64,000 nucleotides of DNA from CADEED01 sp041395625 (GCA_041395625.1 JAWLAE010000001.1:1178001-1242000); one strand, 5' to 3'; counted from the stretch's first letter, positions 53,454 to 62,035 are shown. Notes: generated from the sequence alone by a model not told the origin. Translations and numbers: made by a program.

Positions 53454-54494
53454 ATGACATACGCCATCACCCGCCGTCGATGCCTCGCGACCGCTCTGGG
53501 CGCTACCGCTATCGCACTCGTCGGCTGTGGCGAGTCAGCGTCACGCCGGCGGTCACGCATTGCCTATGCCGCGGGGTTCTCGCTGCCGAAATCAGTCGAT
53601 GAAGCGCTGTGGCTTGCGTTCGAGCAACGCATCGAGCAGGCCATCCCGGATATGGATCTGCGGCTCGTGATCCGCGGCGAGACCGGTCCTGAGGAAGCGT
53701 TGTTCGCCGCCCTGCGCCGCAATCGCATCCAGATCGGCGGCGGGTCCTTCGCGGGCGTCGCCACGGTGGTGCCCGAGATCTCGATGTTGTCGGTGCCGTT
53801 CCTGTTCGATACCGACGCGGAAGTCGACTTCGTGATGGACGAATACATGCTGCCGGCCTTTCAGAAGTTGTTCGCTGCCAAGGGTCTCGAGGTGCTGCAT
53901 TGGACCGAGATCGGGTGGGTCAATGTCTACGCCAAACCCGTCATCGATCGCCCGGAGGCCGCACGCGGCGTGCGCCTGCGGTCGTCCTCCTCGCTCGCTT
54001 CGCAGGCGTTCATCGCCGAGATCGGCGGCGATACGATCACCATGCCGTTCTCCGAGGTGCTGCCGGCACTGCAGACGGGCCTGATAGACGGCGGCGTAAC
54101 CAGCGTTACGATGTACTCCCTTTCTGGGCTGACTACAGAAGCGCCCAACTACGTTCTCACGCGCCACAGCTACGACATGGGCGTGCTGCTCGCCAACAAG
54201 ACCTGGATGAATAGTCTCAGCCCGGCGGAGCGTGAGGTCGTGCGCCTCGGCTACGGCGGCGCCGCTGCGACTCGCACCGCCGCGCGGGCCTCGGTCGAGG
54301 GACTGCTCAAGTCCTTGCCCGCGAAGGGCGTCAAGCTGTACGAGCCCACGGCCGAAGAACGTGCTGCCTGGCGCGAAGCCACCTGGCCATCGCACGAGAA
54401 ACTCATCCAGAAGGTTGGCGGGCAGGCACGCGAGATTTACGAGACGATGCTGCAGGGCAAACGCGACTTCGCGGCACGCCATGCGACCCCATAG
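53454..54494 (+). CDS. TRAP-type C4-dicarboxylate-like substrate-binding lipoprotein (DctP family)
   Basis: The 346-residue protein has a Tat-like RRR start and a lipobox in ALVGCGES. The DctP fold is shown by VDEALWLAFEQRIEQAIPDMDL, PFLFDTDAEVDFVM and the RLRSSSSLASQAFIAEIGG region after RGV, plus PFSEVLPALQTGLIDGG. TRAP binding proteins capture organic acids, but no permease genes (dctQ/dctM) are visible. It is divergent from the nitrilase-like gene (27-bp interval) and overlaps the cupin gene start by 14 bases, so it belongs with cupin, VOC and MDR genes. Confidence 0.85.
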   Translation: MTYAITRRRCLATALGATAIALVGCGESASRRRSRIAYAAGFSLPKSVDEALWLAFEQRIEQAIPDMDLRLVIRGETGPEEALFAALRRNRIQIGGGSFAGVATVVPEISMLSVPFLFDTDAEVDFVMDEYMLPAFQKLFAAKGLEVLHWTEIGWVNVYAKPVIDRPEAARGVRLRSSSSLASQAFIAEIGGDTITMPFSEVLPALQTGLIDGGVTSVTMYSLSGLTTEAPNYVLTRHSYDMGVLLANKTWMNSLSPAEREVVRLGYGGAAATRTAARASVEGLLKSLPAKGVKLYEPTAEERAAWREATWPSHEKLIQKVGGQAREIYETMLQGKRDFAARHATP

Positions 54495-55308
54495 CGAATT
54501 CCTGCAATCGCAATGGTTGCCGTGGACCAGCGGCCTGCCTGGCGGCTTGCGCCAGAATGTCGATGTGCGCACGCTCAGCACCGACCCTGACGATGGCGCA
54601 TGCAGCCTGATCGTCCGCTATCCGCCGGGTTTCCACTGCGACGCCCACGCCCTGACCGCTGATGAAGAGCTGTTTGTGCTATCGGGTTCATTCAAGGTCG
54701 GCGACGTCGTTTACGGTGCGCACGATTACGCCCATCTGCCGCGCCTGTTCGCGCGCGCCGCCATGCGCAGCAGTGTCGGTGCCGAGGTGTTGACCTTCTT
54801 CTCCTCGGAACCTCAGCTTGTTGGCGGTTCGCCAGGTGCGCACGATGCGGCGCGCCTCGTGCTGCGACTCGATACCCGCGCGATGCAGGCGCACACCGGG
54901 CCGCGCAGGCACATGGCGAGCGAGGGATTCAATCACGGCGGCACCGTACACAAATTGCTGTTCGACGACCCGCTCACGCTCGACAAGACCTGGATCGCGG
55001 GCCTGCCGCCCTACTGGCGCTGCGACACGGTCGAGCGCCATCCCGTCTGCGAGGAAGAGTTCGCCATCGCGGGCGACATCCACATGCCGAACGGCGTGAT
55101 GCACGCGGGCGCCTATTTCTGGCGGCCAGCCAACGTCCCGCATGGCCCATTCGGCACGGTGGGCGGCACGATACATCTGTGCCGGGGCAAGGGTGGTCGA
55201 TACGCCACCGAATTCTCAGCCAGCGATCGACCATTCAACTGGGATCCGCCCTATGAGCCGATACTGCCGGCAGCATACCGCGCTTACGTACCCGAGGAAG
55301 TCAAATGA
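54481..55308 (+). CDS. Bicupin protein
   Basis: The 275-residue product has two cupin-like halves. The first shows IVRYPPGFHCDAHALTADEELFVLSG with the first metal motif, and the second shows HPVCEEEFAIAGDIHM and the GAYFWRPANVPHGPFG motif. Both carry His/Glu metal-ligand candidates. ATG 54481 overlaps the DctP stop and its own stop overlaps the VOC gene (ATGA). It resembles ChrR/DUF4437-type cupins. Likely a metal-dependent dioxygenase, isomerase or sensor of the transported compound. Confidence 0.75.
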   Translation: MRPHSEFLQSQWLPWTSGLPGGLRQNVDVRTLSTDPDDGACSLIVRYPPGFHCDAHALTADEELFVLSGSFKVGDVVYGAHDYAHLPRLFARAAMRSSVGAEVLTFFSSEPQLVGGSPGAHDAARLVLRLDTRAMQAHTGPRRHMASEGFNHGGTVHKLLFDDPLTLDKTWIAGLPPYWRCDTVERHPVCEEEFAIAGDIHMPNGVMHAGAYFWRPANVPHGPFGTVGGTIHLCRGKGGRYATEFSASDRPFNWDPPYEPILPAAYRAYVPEEVK

Positions 55309-55832
55309 AGAAGCCTGTCGCACGCACTACCACGTTCGTCCTGCTGTTGCTGATCGGTCTAACGACTGCTTTGCCGTCCCATGGCGCCGATGACCAGTTG
55401 CATCTGAAGCGCGTGAATCTGGTGGTGGCCGATCTCGAGCGCGCACTGAAAGTGTATCGGGACATCCTCGGCTTCAAGGTATTCGAAGTCAGTAACTCAT
55501 CACCCACCTCCTACTCTTATCCCGTCTTCAACTTCCCGCAACGCGCGAAACTCCGTTTCGCAACGCTCGATTCGGCGAGCGAGCCGCGCGCGCTGGCGTT
55601 GACGGAAGTCACCGGGATACGGCTGCCGCGGCGGCCGGCGATGCACTTGAGCTGCCCAGTCATCCGTATCGGCAAGTTCGACGCTGTCTACGCAGCGCTC
55701 AAGTCCGCAGGACTGAAGGTCATCGAACCGCAAGAGTCGGCCACGCCAGAAGGCGCGCGTTTTCGCGAAATGGCCTTCGTTGATCACGACGGCAATTTGG
55801 TGGTCTTGTACGAACTGAGCGCGAAGAGGTGA
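55305..55832 (+). CDS. Exported VOC/glyoxalase-family protein
   Basis: The 175-residue protein has an N-terminal signal-like hydrophobic segment (TTTFVLLLLIGLTTALPS) and one vicinal-oxygen-chelate domain (HLKRVNLVVADLERALKVYRDILGFKVFEVS, ending in MAFVDHDGNLVVLYEL). Metal ligands His and Glu are conserved-looking. Overlaps with both neighbours indicate co-translation. It probably acts on a compound related to the bicupin or DctP ligand. Confidence 0.8.
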   Translation: MKKPVARTTTFVLLLLIGLTTALPSHGADDQLHLKRVNLVVADLERALKVYRDILGFKVFEVSNSSPTSYSYPVFNFPQRAKLRFATLDSASEPRALALTEVTGIRLPRRPAMHLSCPVIRIGKFDAVYAALKSAGLKVIEPQESATPEGARFREMAFVDHDGNLVVLYELSAKR

Positions 55833-55834
55833 GT

Positions 55835-56842
55835 ATGACAATCCAAGGCAACGAGCGCGTGGTTCTCGTGCGAGACCTCAGCGGCCAGCCACAACCGGAC
55901 GATTTTCGCTACGAGCGCTGTGACAAACCGACACTCCGCGCCGGCGAGCTCATGGTGGCAACGGAGTGGTTGTCACTCGATCCTTACGTGCGCGCACTGC
56001 TGTCTGGCCGACACTTCCTGCGGCAACCTCAGGTTGGTGACGTGCTACCCGCAAGAAGCGTGGCGCGCGTGATCGACTCGCGCCATGGCGTGTTCAACAC
56101 CGGCGATCGCCTGGTGCTCGAGACTGGCTTGCAGAGATTCGCCGTCTCGAACGCCGACGACGCCTGGCCACTGCATCCCGGACACACGCCTGCCTCGACC
56201 GCGCTCGGCATCCTCGGCATGCCGGGGATGACCGCCTATTTCGGACTGCTGGATGTTGCGGGGATCAAGGCAGGCGAGACCGTGCTCGTGTCGGCGGCCT
56301 CCGGGCCGGTGGGATCGATGGTCGGCCAGATCGCACGGATCAAGGGTGCTCGTGCGATCGGTATCGCCGGTACGGCCGCGAAGTGCGAATGGACGGTGCG
56401 CCACGCGCGCTTCGACGCGTGTATCAACTACAAGGCGGAATCGGTGGATGAGCGTCTGCGGGAGCTGGCGCCGCAGGGCGTGGATATCTATTTCGACAAC
56501 ACTGGCGGCGACATACTCGACACCGTGGTGATGGGCCGCCATCTCGCGATGCACGGCCGCGTAATCCTTTGCGGGCTGATCTCGCAGTACAACCTCGAGG
56601 ACGCACCTCGCGGCCCCAATCTCGGCCCGCTGATGGCCTGTCGCGGCAAGATCCTGCCGATGATCGTTTACGACTATGAAGACCGGCGCGAGGAATTCCT
56701 GCGCGCCGTGATCCCGTGGTTCGAATCAGGGCAGCTCGCGTATTGCGAGGACGTGGTAGAGGGCCTTGAAAACGCAGCCGCGCAGTTCTGCAAACTGATG
56801 CGCGGCGAAAATTTCGGCAAGACCCTGGTGCGGGTCAAGTAG
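55835..56842 (+). CDS. NADP-dependent MDR oxidoreductase, leukotriene B4 / curcumin-reductase-like
   Basis: The 335-residue protein fits the zinc-free L4BD/PTGR branch: LSLDPYVRALLSGRHFL-type motif, GMPGMTAYFGLLDVAGIKAGETVLVSAASGPVG and YFDNTGG. Family members reduce alpha,beta-unsaturated ketones. ATG 55835 follows GAGG at the VOC gene end; a GTG at 55829 would overlap its stop. It ends the plus-strand run and overlaps the convergent gene's end by eight bases. Confidence 0.87.
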   Translation: MTIQGNERVVLVRDLSGQPQPDDFRYERCDKPTLRAGELMVATEWLSLDPYVRALLSGRHFLRQPQVGDVLPARSVARVIDSRHGVFNTGDRLVLETGLQRFAVSNADDAWPLHPGHTPASTALGILGMPGMTAYFGLLDVAGIKAGETVLVSAASGPVGSMVGQIARIKGARAIGIAGTAAKCEWTVRHARFDACINYKAESVDERLRELAPQGVDIYFDNTGGDILDTVVMGRHLAMHGRVILCGLISQYNLEDAPRGPNLGPLMACRGKILPMIVYDYEDRREEFLRAVIPWFESGQLAYCEDVVEGLENAAAQFCKLMRGENFGKTLVRVK

Positions 56843-57929
56843 CGCGCTCTGCCCATTCACTACACTGTTCATACGAAGTGCCTCGCAACCATTCCCCACG
56901 CAGCACCCGATCTTCATCCACCATTTTGATCGCCCGAGCATACTCGGCACGATCCTTCGCTAAGCACGCGTAACTGGCGTACGCATTCTTGAATGCTGGA
57001 TCGGGGTAGCGCGCGAGCAGATCGCGGAAACTCGATCTCATCATTATCCAGCTGATTCTCGTCTGCTCGGGGTCGACATTGAGCAACTTTAAGTTGATAT
57101 ACAAACGAGCATACAACGATTTTCCCTCGCTCTTTTCCTGTCGCCTCGTCCATTGCCGAATGAATGTGTCCACCTGATCCCAGCTCCCACCCCACCTCGG
57201 CTCGAGTCGCGAGATCATCAAGTCATAGAAGTCATAGTAGTGGGGCCAGCGCATCACCCCACTTTCAAAGATCTCCTGCGGATTCTGCCGCGGATTTCTG
57301 ATATCCAGAGCAATCGCCAGCATCAGGTTGTGCCAAAGCGGCGTTTCCTTCAGTTCTCGAGGCGCAGCCAGCAAATCCTGTTGCGCACCCCGCAACGCCG
57401 AATCGAAAAGCTTCCACGACTCCTCGGCAACCGTATCGCGATAGCCGCCCCCACGAACGCTCCAACCCATCGAATACTTCGACCTCGCTTCCACAAACTT
57501 TGCGAAATACGAATCCGGACATGTTCGTCGCCAGCTAACCATCCGCTGAAACACTGGCGCTGTAACGCCCCCCGACATCAGCCGCCTGAAAGTCCAGTAG
57601 GCCGCACTGCTCGCCGGTCGACCTGAGACAAATCGCTTATCGGACGCCATGATGTCAGCCAACGCTCGGTCGAGTAGCGAAAATCTCTCCTGTTCGAACA
57701 ACAAGGTGAGCCGGTCGACGGTTTCATCGAACGTACGCCAGTTGTCCACTATGCATATCTCGGCGCTCTTCCGACTGGAACTGTCGGTCGGACAAGTTGC
57801 CGGGCTGGTATCCCAAGGATATCGATCTTCCGCAGGTTCCTTGGCCGGTACGGCAGCCGATACAGCAAGTAGCAGAACGAGCCAGCTTGAACGCCGAGAG
57901 TGCCGAGCAGGAACAGCTGTGCGACTCAT
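56835..57929 (-). CDS. Exported protein of unknown function (DUF4034-like helical)
   Basis: The 364-residue product starts at ATG 57929 with a signal-like segment (SSWLVLLLAVSAAVPAKEPA). The mature part is helical and contains the block SRLEPRWGGSWDQVDTFIRQW, which recalls DUF4034-type proteins; the family call is tentative. Only the signal-bearing frame is used; the earlier ATG at 58070 lies inside the acyltransferase gene. A TGAGG precedes the ATG. It is less GC-rich than most neighbours, which may mean recent acquisition. Confidence 0.55.
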   Translation of the reverse strand: MSRTAVPARHSRRSSWLVLLLAVSAAVPAKEPAEDRYPWDTSPATCPTDSSSRKSAEICIVDNWRTFDETVDRLTLLFEQERFSLLDRALADIMASDKRFVSGRPASSAAYWTFRRLMSGGVTAPVFQRMVSWRRTCPDSYFAKFVEARSKYSMGWSVRGGGYRDTVAEESWKLFDSALRGAQQDLLAAPRELKETPLWHNLMLAIALDIRNPRQNPQEIFESGVMRWPHYYDFYDLMISRLEPRWGGSWDQVDTFIRQWTRRQEKSEGKSLYARLYINLKLLNVDPEQTRISWIMMRSSFRDLLARYPDPAFKNAYASYACLAKDRAEYARAIKMVDEDRVLRGEWLRGTSYEQCSEWAERAT

Positions 57930-57954
57930 TTGAACCTCACGCGCAATTGAGATC

Positions 57955-58596
57955 TCATACCCACGGCGCAAAACTTCCCTCCGCTGCCAGCGCATCCATG
58001 CGCTGGCGCAGTTCGCGCAGAAAGTCGTCGCGATCGCCACCGTAGTGCAACGGCTCGCCGACGAACACATCGACGAAGAATGGCACCAGGATCGCTTCGC
58101 CCTTGGGCAACGCCTTGCCGAGGCCGTGCATGAACACGGGTACGACTGGCACGTCGGGAAACCGCTCGACGAGGCGTGCGACGCCGCCCTTGAACTCGCT
58201 CAGTGCCTCAGGCGCGCCACGAGAACCCTCCGGGAAGAAGATCAGGATATCGCCACGACCGAGCGACTCTTTCACCGGGGCTAACAAGTCCTCGTCCGGG
58301 CGTGAACGGGCGCGGTTGATCGGCACGATGCCGATCACTTTGAGGGCGAACCAGGCGAGTACGCGATTACGCAAGAAATAATCAGCCGCCGCCACCGGGT
58401 GCACGCGCGGCAGCAGCTTGAGCGGCAGCAGGGTCATCAGCGTGATCGTATCGAGATGACTGTTGTGATTGGCGACCAGCAAACAGGGCCCGCCCGACGG
58501 CAGGCGCTCACGATGGCGGACATTGAGCCCGAGCACGATCAGCGCCACGAACCGTGCGATAACGCCGAAAAAGATCCAACGCAGCAACTTCGCCAT
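57955..58596 (-). CDS. PlsC-like 1-acyl-glycerol-3-phosphate acyltransferase
   Basis: The 213-residue enzyme has an N-terminal membrane helix (IFFGVIARFVALIVLGLNV), the catalytic NHNSHLDT (NH-x4-D) and the FPEGSR substrate motif, so it should acylate lysophosphatidate or a related glycerol phosphate. It is the third gene after a CDP-alcohol phosphatidyltransferase and a CdsA-like gene, 17 bases below the latter, which suggests a joint lipid-synthesis role. ATG 58596 is in front of the helix; longer frames are not family-like. Confidence 0.87.
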   Translation of the reverse strand: MAKLLRWIFFGVIARFVALIVLGLNVRHRERLPSGGPCLLVANHNSHLDTITLMTLLPLKLLPRVHPVAAADYFLRNRVLAWFALKVIGIVPINRARSRPDEDLLAPVKESLGRGDILIFFPEGSRGAPEALSEFKGGVARLVERFPDVPVVPVFMHGLGKALPKGEAILVPFFVDVFVGEPLHYGGDRDDFLRELRQRMDALAAEGSFAPWV

Positions 58597-58613
58597 GCGC
58601 CTGCCGGGCGGTC

Positions 58614-59552
58614 TTAGTAGTAGAAATACTTCATGAAGTGGAAGAACAGCGGCGCCGTGAATGTCAGGCTGTCCACCCGGTCGAGAATGCCGCCATGCCC
58701 GGGAATCAGAGATCCGGAGTCCTTCACGTTGAGATCGCGCTTGAGTGCCGAGATCGTCACATCGCCCAGGAAACCGCCGATACCGATGATCAGCCCGACG
58801 GCGACGGCGTGCCAGATATTGAGCGGTGTCAGAACTGGCGCCAATGCAACGGCCAAAGCCGTCGTCGTCAGTACGCCGCCTACCAGACCTTCCGCGGTTT
58901 TCTTCGGGCTCACGGTCGGCGTGATCTTGTGACGACCGAACAGCTTGCCCCACACGTACTGCATCACGTCGTTGAGCTGCGTCAACAGCACGACGAACAG
59001 CACGAGACCGGCGCCGCCGACCGTCTGGCCGATTCTCTCGGGCAGCACCAACAGGTACGCGAGATGCGAGAGCGCAAAGACCATCGTCAACATACCCCAC
59101 TGCAGCGTGCCGACTGCGCGGAGAAAGTCTTTGGTATCGCCGATCACGACCATGCGTGCGGAGACCAGCAGGAACATCCACACCGGAATCCAGATGACGA
59201 ACAGCTCGTACCAGCGGTCGTACACCCAGTAGTAGTGGATCGGGATGGCGAGATAGCACCAGAACAGCACGCGTCGATCGGCGCGGCGCGTCGGAATCAG
59301 CGAGAGATACTCTTTCAGGGCAAGGAAGGAGAGAAACGTGAAGAATCCGATGGCGATATTGACGTTGAGCGCGACTGCCACGGCGAAGATGCCCGCCATC
59401 CACCACCACGAGTTCACGCGCTGCACGAGCTCGCCGTAGTCCTTGTCGGGGCGGGCGCGCTTGAGCCATTGAGAAATGATCGTGGCCACGATGAGTGCGA
59501 CCAGAATGCCGCCCAAAGTCCACAGGACCTGCGGTTGAATGCTGCGGATCAC
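58614..59552 (-). CDS. CdsA/YnbB-like phosphatidate cytidylyltransferase
   Basis: The 312-residue protein has many membrane helices and the CDP-diglyceride synthase signature SALKRDLNVKDSGS, PGHGGILDRVDS near the C-terminus. GTG 59552 overlaps the stop of the preceding gene (GTGA). It makes CDP-diacylglycerol from phosphatidate and CTP. The neighbour order resembles the E. coli ynbA-ynbB pair rather than the housekeeping cdsA locus. Confidence 0.87.
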   Translation of the reverse strand: MIRSIQPQVLWTLGGILVALIVATIISQWLKRARPDKDYGELVQRVNSWWWMAGIFAVAVALNVNIAIGFFTFLSFLALKEYLSLIPTRRADRRVLFWCYLAIPIHYYWVYDRWYELFVIWIPVWMFLLVSARMVVIGDTKDFLRAVGTLQWGMLTMVFALSHLAYLLVLPERIGQTVGGAGLVLFVVLLTQLNDVMQYVWGKLFGRHKITPTVSPKKTAEGLVGGVLTTTALAVALAPVLTPLNIWHAVAVGLIIGIGGFLGDVTISALKRDLNVKDSGSLIPGHGGILDRVDSLTFTAPLFFHFMKYFYY

Positions 59553-60163
59553 GACGGCACTCCTTCTGCGAGCGCACGCCGTGCGCGATTCCAGATTGTA
59601 ATGACTAACAAAACGGCCACCGCCATGAACAACCAATCCGTCCAGGGCACGCGCGGTGCGCCGAGCGCAAGGGCCAGCGCCAGCGCGCCGAAGACAAAGG
59701 CGCGGTCACTCTTGCCCATTGGGCCATCATAACGACGGCTGGCGCCGATCTGGATGGCGACGACGCCTGTCATTTCGCTGATGATCGCCAGCACGACGAC
59801 CAGCACGACGAGGCCGGCCGGCAGCCCGACCAGCGATGCGAACGGCAGGTACAGCATTGCGTCGGCGACGACGTCCCCCAACTCATTGAGCACCGCACCG
59901 AGGCGGGACTTCTGCTGGTGCTCGCGGGCGAGCATGCCATCGACCGCATTGAGCGCCATACGGACGAACAGCACGATGGGCACACCAAACAAGGCAGCTC
60001 GCGCGCCCTGCGACCACGTCAGCCAGGCGCCCGTGGCGCCAGAGAGCAGCACCGCGGCGATCGTTACCTGGTTGGCTGTCACACCGGCGCCTGCCAGCGC
60101 TCGCACCAATGGTCGCAGCAAAGCCTGAAAACGAGCCTTGAAATCGTAGATGGACGCCACCAT
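59549..60163 (-). CDS. CDP-alcohol phosphatidyltransferase (YnbA-like)
   Basis: The 204-residue membrane enzyme transfers a phosphatidyl group from CDP-diacylglycerol to an alcohol. The CDP-alcohol motif reads NAVDGMLAREHQQKS, followed by a GAVLNELGDVVAD stretch: the usual D-x2-DG-x2-AR-x8-G-x3-D-x3-D pattern is kept except that the first Asp is Asn. ATG 60163 (MVASIYDF) is preferred over the longer frame. It is the first gene of a three-gene lipid run (this gene, CdsA-like, PlsC-like). The acceptor is unknown. Confidence 0.82.
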   Translation of the reverse strand: MVASIYDFKARFQALLRPLVRALAGAGVTANQVTIAAVLLSGATGAWLTWSQGARAALFGVPIVLFVRMALNAVDGMLAREHQQKSRLGAVLNELGDVVADAMLYLPFASLVGLPAGLVVLVVVLAIISEMTGVVAIQIGASRRYDGPMGKSDRAFVFGALALALALGAPRVPWTDWLFMAVAVLLVITIWNRARRALAEGVPS

Positions 60164-60239
60164 TGCTCCCGTGCGTGCCCCGCCCAACTGTGCGCTGCAC
60201 AATCATGACAGAAGACCGCAACCGTAGCGGCATCCGACA

Positions 60240-60266
60240 CTTGAAAACTGCTAACCACCCCCTATT
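60240..60266 (+). promoter_or_regulatory. Sigma-32 (heat-shock) promoter of hsp20
   Basis: CTTGAAA (60240-60246), a 12-base spacer and CCCCTATT (60259-60266) match the E. coli sigma-32 consensus. It lies about 70 bases before the small heat-shock protein ATG. Confidence 0.8.
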
Positions 60267-60278
60267 TTTGCTATCAGG

Positions 60279-60296
60279 GCCCGCTGCTGAGCGGGC
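60279..60296 (+). other. 5'-UTR hairpin of hsp20 mRNA
   Basis: A perfect 7-bp GC-rich stem (GCCCGCT with AGCGGGC) and GCTG loop lie just after the sigma-32 promoter and 22 bases before the ribosome site. It could stabilise the transcript or form part of an RNA thermometer; I see no direct pairing to the SD within this stem. Confidence 0.45.
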
Positions 60297-60332
60297 AACA
60301 GACTACCGGACAACCGTTGGAGGTGACTCAAC

Positions 60333-60764
60333 ATGGCGATCATGCGATATGAACCCGTCGGCCTGGGCCAGCTGCAGCAGCAGATCAATCGACTCTTCTC
60401 CGGCTGGGACGACACCGAAAGCAGTGCGGCCACGGCCGGCTGGGTGCCCACCGTCGACATCAATGAGTTCGACGATCGGTTTCAGCTGTTCGTCGATTTG
60501 CCGGGCGTCGATCCGGACAAGGTCGACATTACGCTCGACAATGGCGTGCTGACGATCAGTGGCGAACGCACGGCCCCCGAAGAGAACAATGGCATGGTGC
60601 AGCGGCGGGTAGAACGCGGTGCGGGCCATTTCCACCGCCGTTTTATCCTGCCGGACACGGTGGATGCGGACAAAGTGGCAGCGAGCAATCGCCACGGCGT
60701 GCTCGAGATCTCGATTCCGAAGCAGGCCAGAGCGTTGCCGCGACGGATCAAGGTGGCAGCGTAA
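60333..60764 (+). CDS. Small heat-shock protein, Hsp20 family
   Basis: The 143-residue chaperone has a short N-arm with WDD, an alpha-crystallin domain (about 40-135: VDINEFDDRFQLFVDLPGV and LTISGERTAPEEN), and the RRFILPDTVDADKVAASNRHGVLEISIPK segment before a basic C-end. These oligomers hold unfolding proteins. The sigma-32 promoter and GGAGGTGA site (60319-60326) suggest strong heat induction. Orthologue type (IbpA or another Hsp20) cannot be fixed by eye. Confidence 0.93.
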   Translation: MAIMRYEPVGLGQLQQQINRLFSGWDDTESSAATAGWVPTVDINEFDDRFQLFVDLPGVDPDKVDITLDNGVLTISGERTAPEENNGMVQRRVERGAGHFHRRFILPDTVDADKVAASNRHGVLEISIPKQARALPRRIKVAA

Positions 60765-60770
60765 CAGCCA

Positions 60771-60811
60771 GCGGGCGGCGCGAGTGCGGCTACGTACTCG
60801 CGTCCGCCTGC
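60771..60811. terminator. Long hairpin between convergent hsp20 and CpeT-like genes
   Basis: GCGGGCGG plus CGCGAGT pair with ACTCGCG plus CCGCCTGC (one bulged T, one G-U) around a 10-base loop, giving a stem of about 15 pairs. It lies between 60764 and 60819 and probably terminates both genes. No long T tract. Confidence 0.55.
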
Positions 60812-60818
60812 GACATGT

Positions 60819-61538
60819 TTACGGTTCGGCAGCGGTCCGAAGCCTGGTGGCGTGCAGCAGGCCAGAAGGTGGGAATAGCGGCTGGCCGTTCTCCCCGTAC
60901 AGCACATCTTCTATAGCGAACTCGGCCTCGCTCAATACATAGGTCAGATCGGGCGCAATGATTTGCTTGAACGCCTTGCTGACGTATTGACAGTCCGAGC
61001 GACTGACGCGGGCCACGAATACTCCCGGGCGTTCACCTGCCAACCATCGAATGGCGCACGACTCCGGAAACTGCATCAGCACGGTCGGATCGAGTGATGC
61101 CAACTGCGCCGCGTGCTGTTCGAGATTGGCATAGCCTTGCTGCGGATAGAATACGACCGATCGCATCCGGTTGGTCGAGCGCTTGGGATCGAGGTCGAAT
61201 GCATAGATCTTCTGCTGAAACGGCTGCGAGGAATCGAACCCATCGCGCGATATCTGATGATAGAAGACGTACTGCGCACCGAACTGCGGCGCCGTGATCG
61301 GCACGATCTTGTGAAAGAGCCTGCCCGCGGGTGCACCCGGCTCACGAGGATCGGCCGGCGCCGGGCCAGAATAGTGGCCGGGCAGCAGGGTCACTATAGC
61401 TGCAAGATCCGTGTCGAGCTTTGCGGGCGATCGTGATCCAGCGCCGGGCGAACTCGCGCAACCGGAGGCTACCGCCACTACGAGACAGATCAGCCATGCC
61501 GCATTTCCACCCCGCCGTGCTCGAACCTGAACTATCAT
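60819..61538 (-). CDS. CpeT/CpcT-family lipoprotein
   Basis: The 239-residue product has a lipoprotein signal (LVVAVASGC lipobox) and a CpeT-like core: a LVTLLPGHYSG start, QYVFYHQISRDGFDSSQPFQQKIYAFDLD, and a Cys-bearing C-terminal block (CAIRWLAGERPGVFVARVS, then SDCQYV and LYGENGQPLFPPSG). CpeT proteins are bilin-chromophore lyases in cyanobacteria; here no phycobiliprotein is expected, so the family is being used for something else, in the periplasm or at the membrane. The call rests on pattern similarity only. Confidence 0.7.
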   Translation of the reverse strand: MIVQVRARRGGNAAWLICLVVAVASGCASSPGAGSRSPAKLDTDLAAIVTLLPGHYSGPAPADPREPGAPAGRLFHKIVPITAPQFGAQYVFYHQISRDGFDSSQPFQQKIYAFDLDPKRSTNRMRSVVFYPQQGYANLEQHAAQLASLDPTVLMQFPESCAIRWLAGERPGVFVARVSRSDCQYVSKAFKQIIAPDLTYVLSEAEFAIEDVLYGENGQPLFPPSGLLHATRLRTAAEP

Positions 61539-61567
61539 CCGGTGAACACCATTCCTGTTGATCTTCT

Positions 61568-62035
61568 ATGCGTATCTGGCAAGACGAAATCACTCTCGAA
61601 AAATTCAGCGCGGTTGAACGCGCAACGGCTGTCGAACACTGTGGTCTAGTATTGACGGAACTTGGTGACGATTTTCTCTCGGGTATGCTCACTGTAACAG
61701 CCGCTGTGCAGCAGCTTGATGGAACATTGCATGGTGGTGGCTCGGCTGTTCTGGCGGAATCACTCGCCAGCCTCGCAGCAAACGGCGTAGTCGACAGAAG
61801 CCGCTTCGCTTGCCTCGGTCAACAGATCAATCTGGCACATCTCAAGCCCGTTCCGTTCGGGGACACGATCAAGGGGACGGCGCGTCCGCTCGGCATGGAT
61901 CAACATACTCAGGTCTGGGGCGTCGACATCGTCAATAACAGCGGTGAACTGGTGTGCGTTTCCCGTGTGATGATGGCGGTGGTGCCACGACCGGCGAACG
62001 CCAAGGCGTTTCTGAACGGCTTGTCGGCCAGCTAG
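61568..62035 (+). CDS. PaaI-like hotdog thioesterase
   Basis: The 155-residue protein has the PaaI hotdog pattern: LTVTAAVQQLDGTLHGGGSAVLAESLAS (the HGG loop) with a late strand-rich half (GTARPLGMDQHTQVWGVDIVNN). It likely hydrolyses an acyl-CoA. It is divergent from the CpeT-like gene (29 bases) and converges with the acyl-CoA dehydrogenase, 8 bases apart, which supports a CoA-related role. Confidence 0.85.
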   Translation: MRIWQDEITLEKFSAVERATAVEHCGLVLTELGDDFLSGMLTVTAAVQQLDGTLHGGGSAVLAESLASLAANGVVDRSRFACLGQQINLAHLKPVPFGDTIKGTARPLGMDQHTQVWGVDIVNNSGELVCVSRVMMAVVPRPANAKAFLNGLSAS

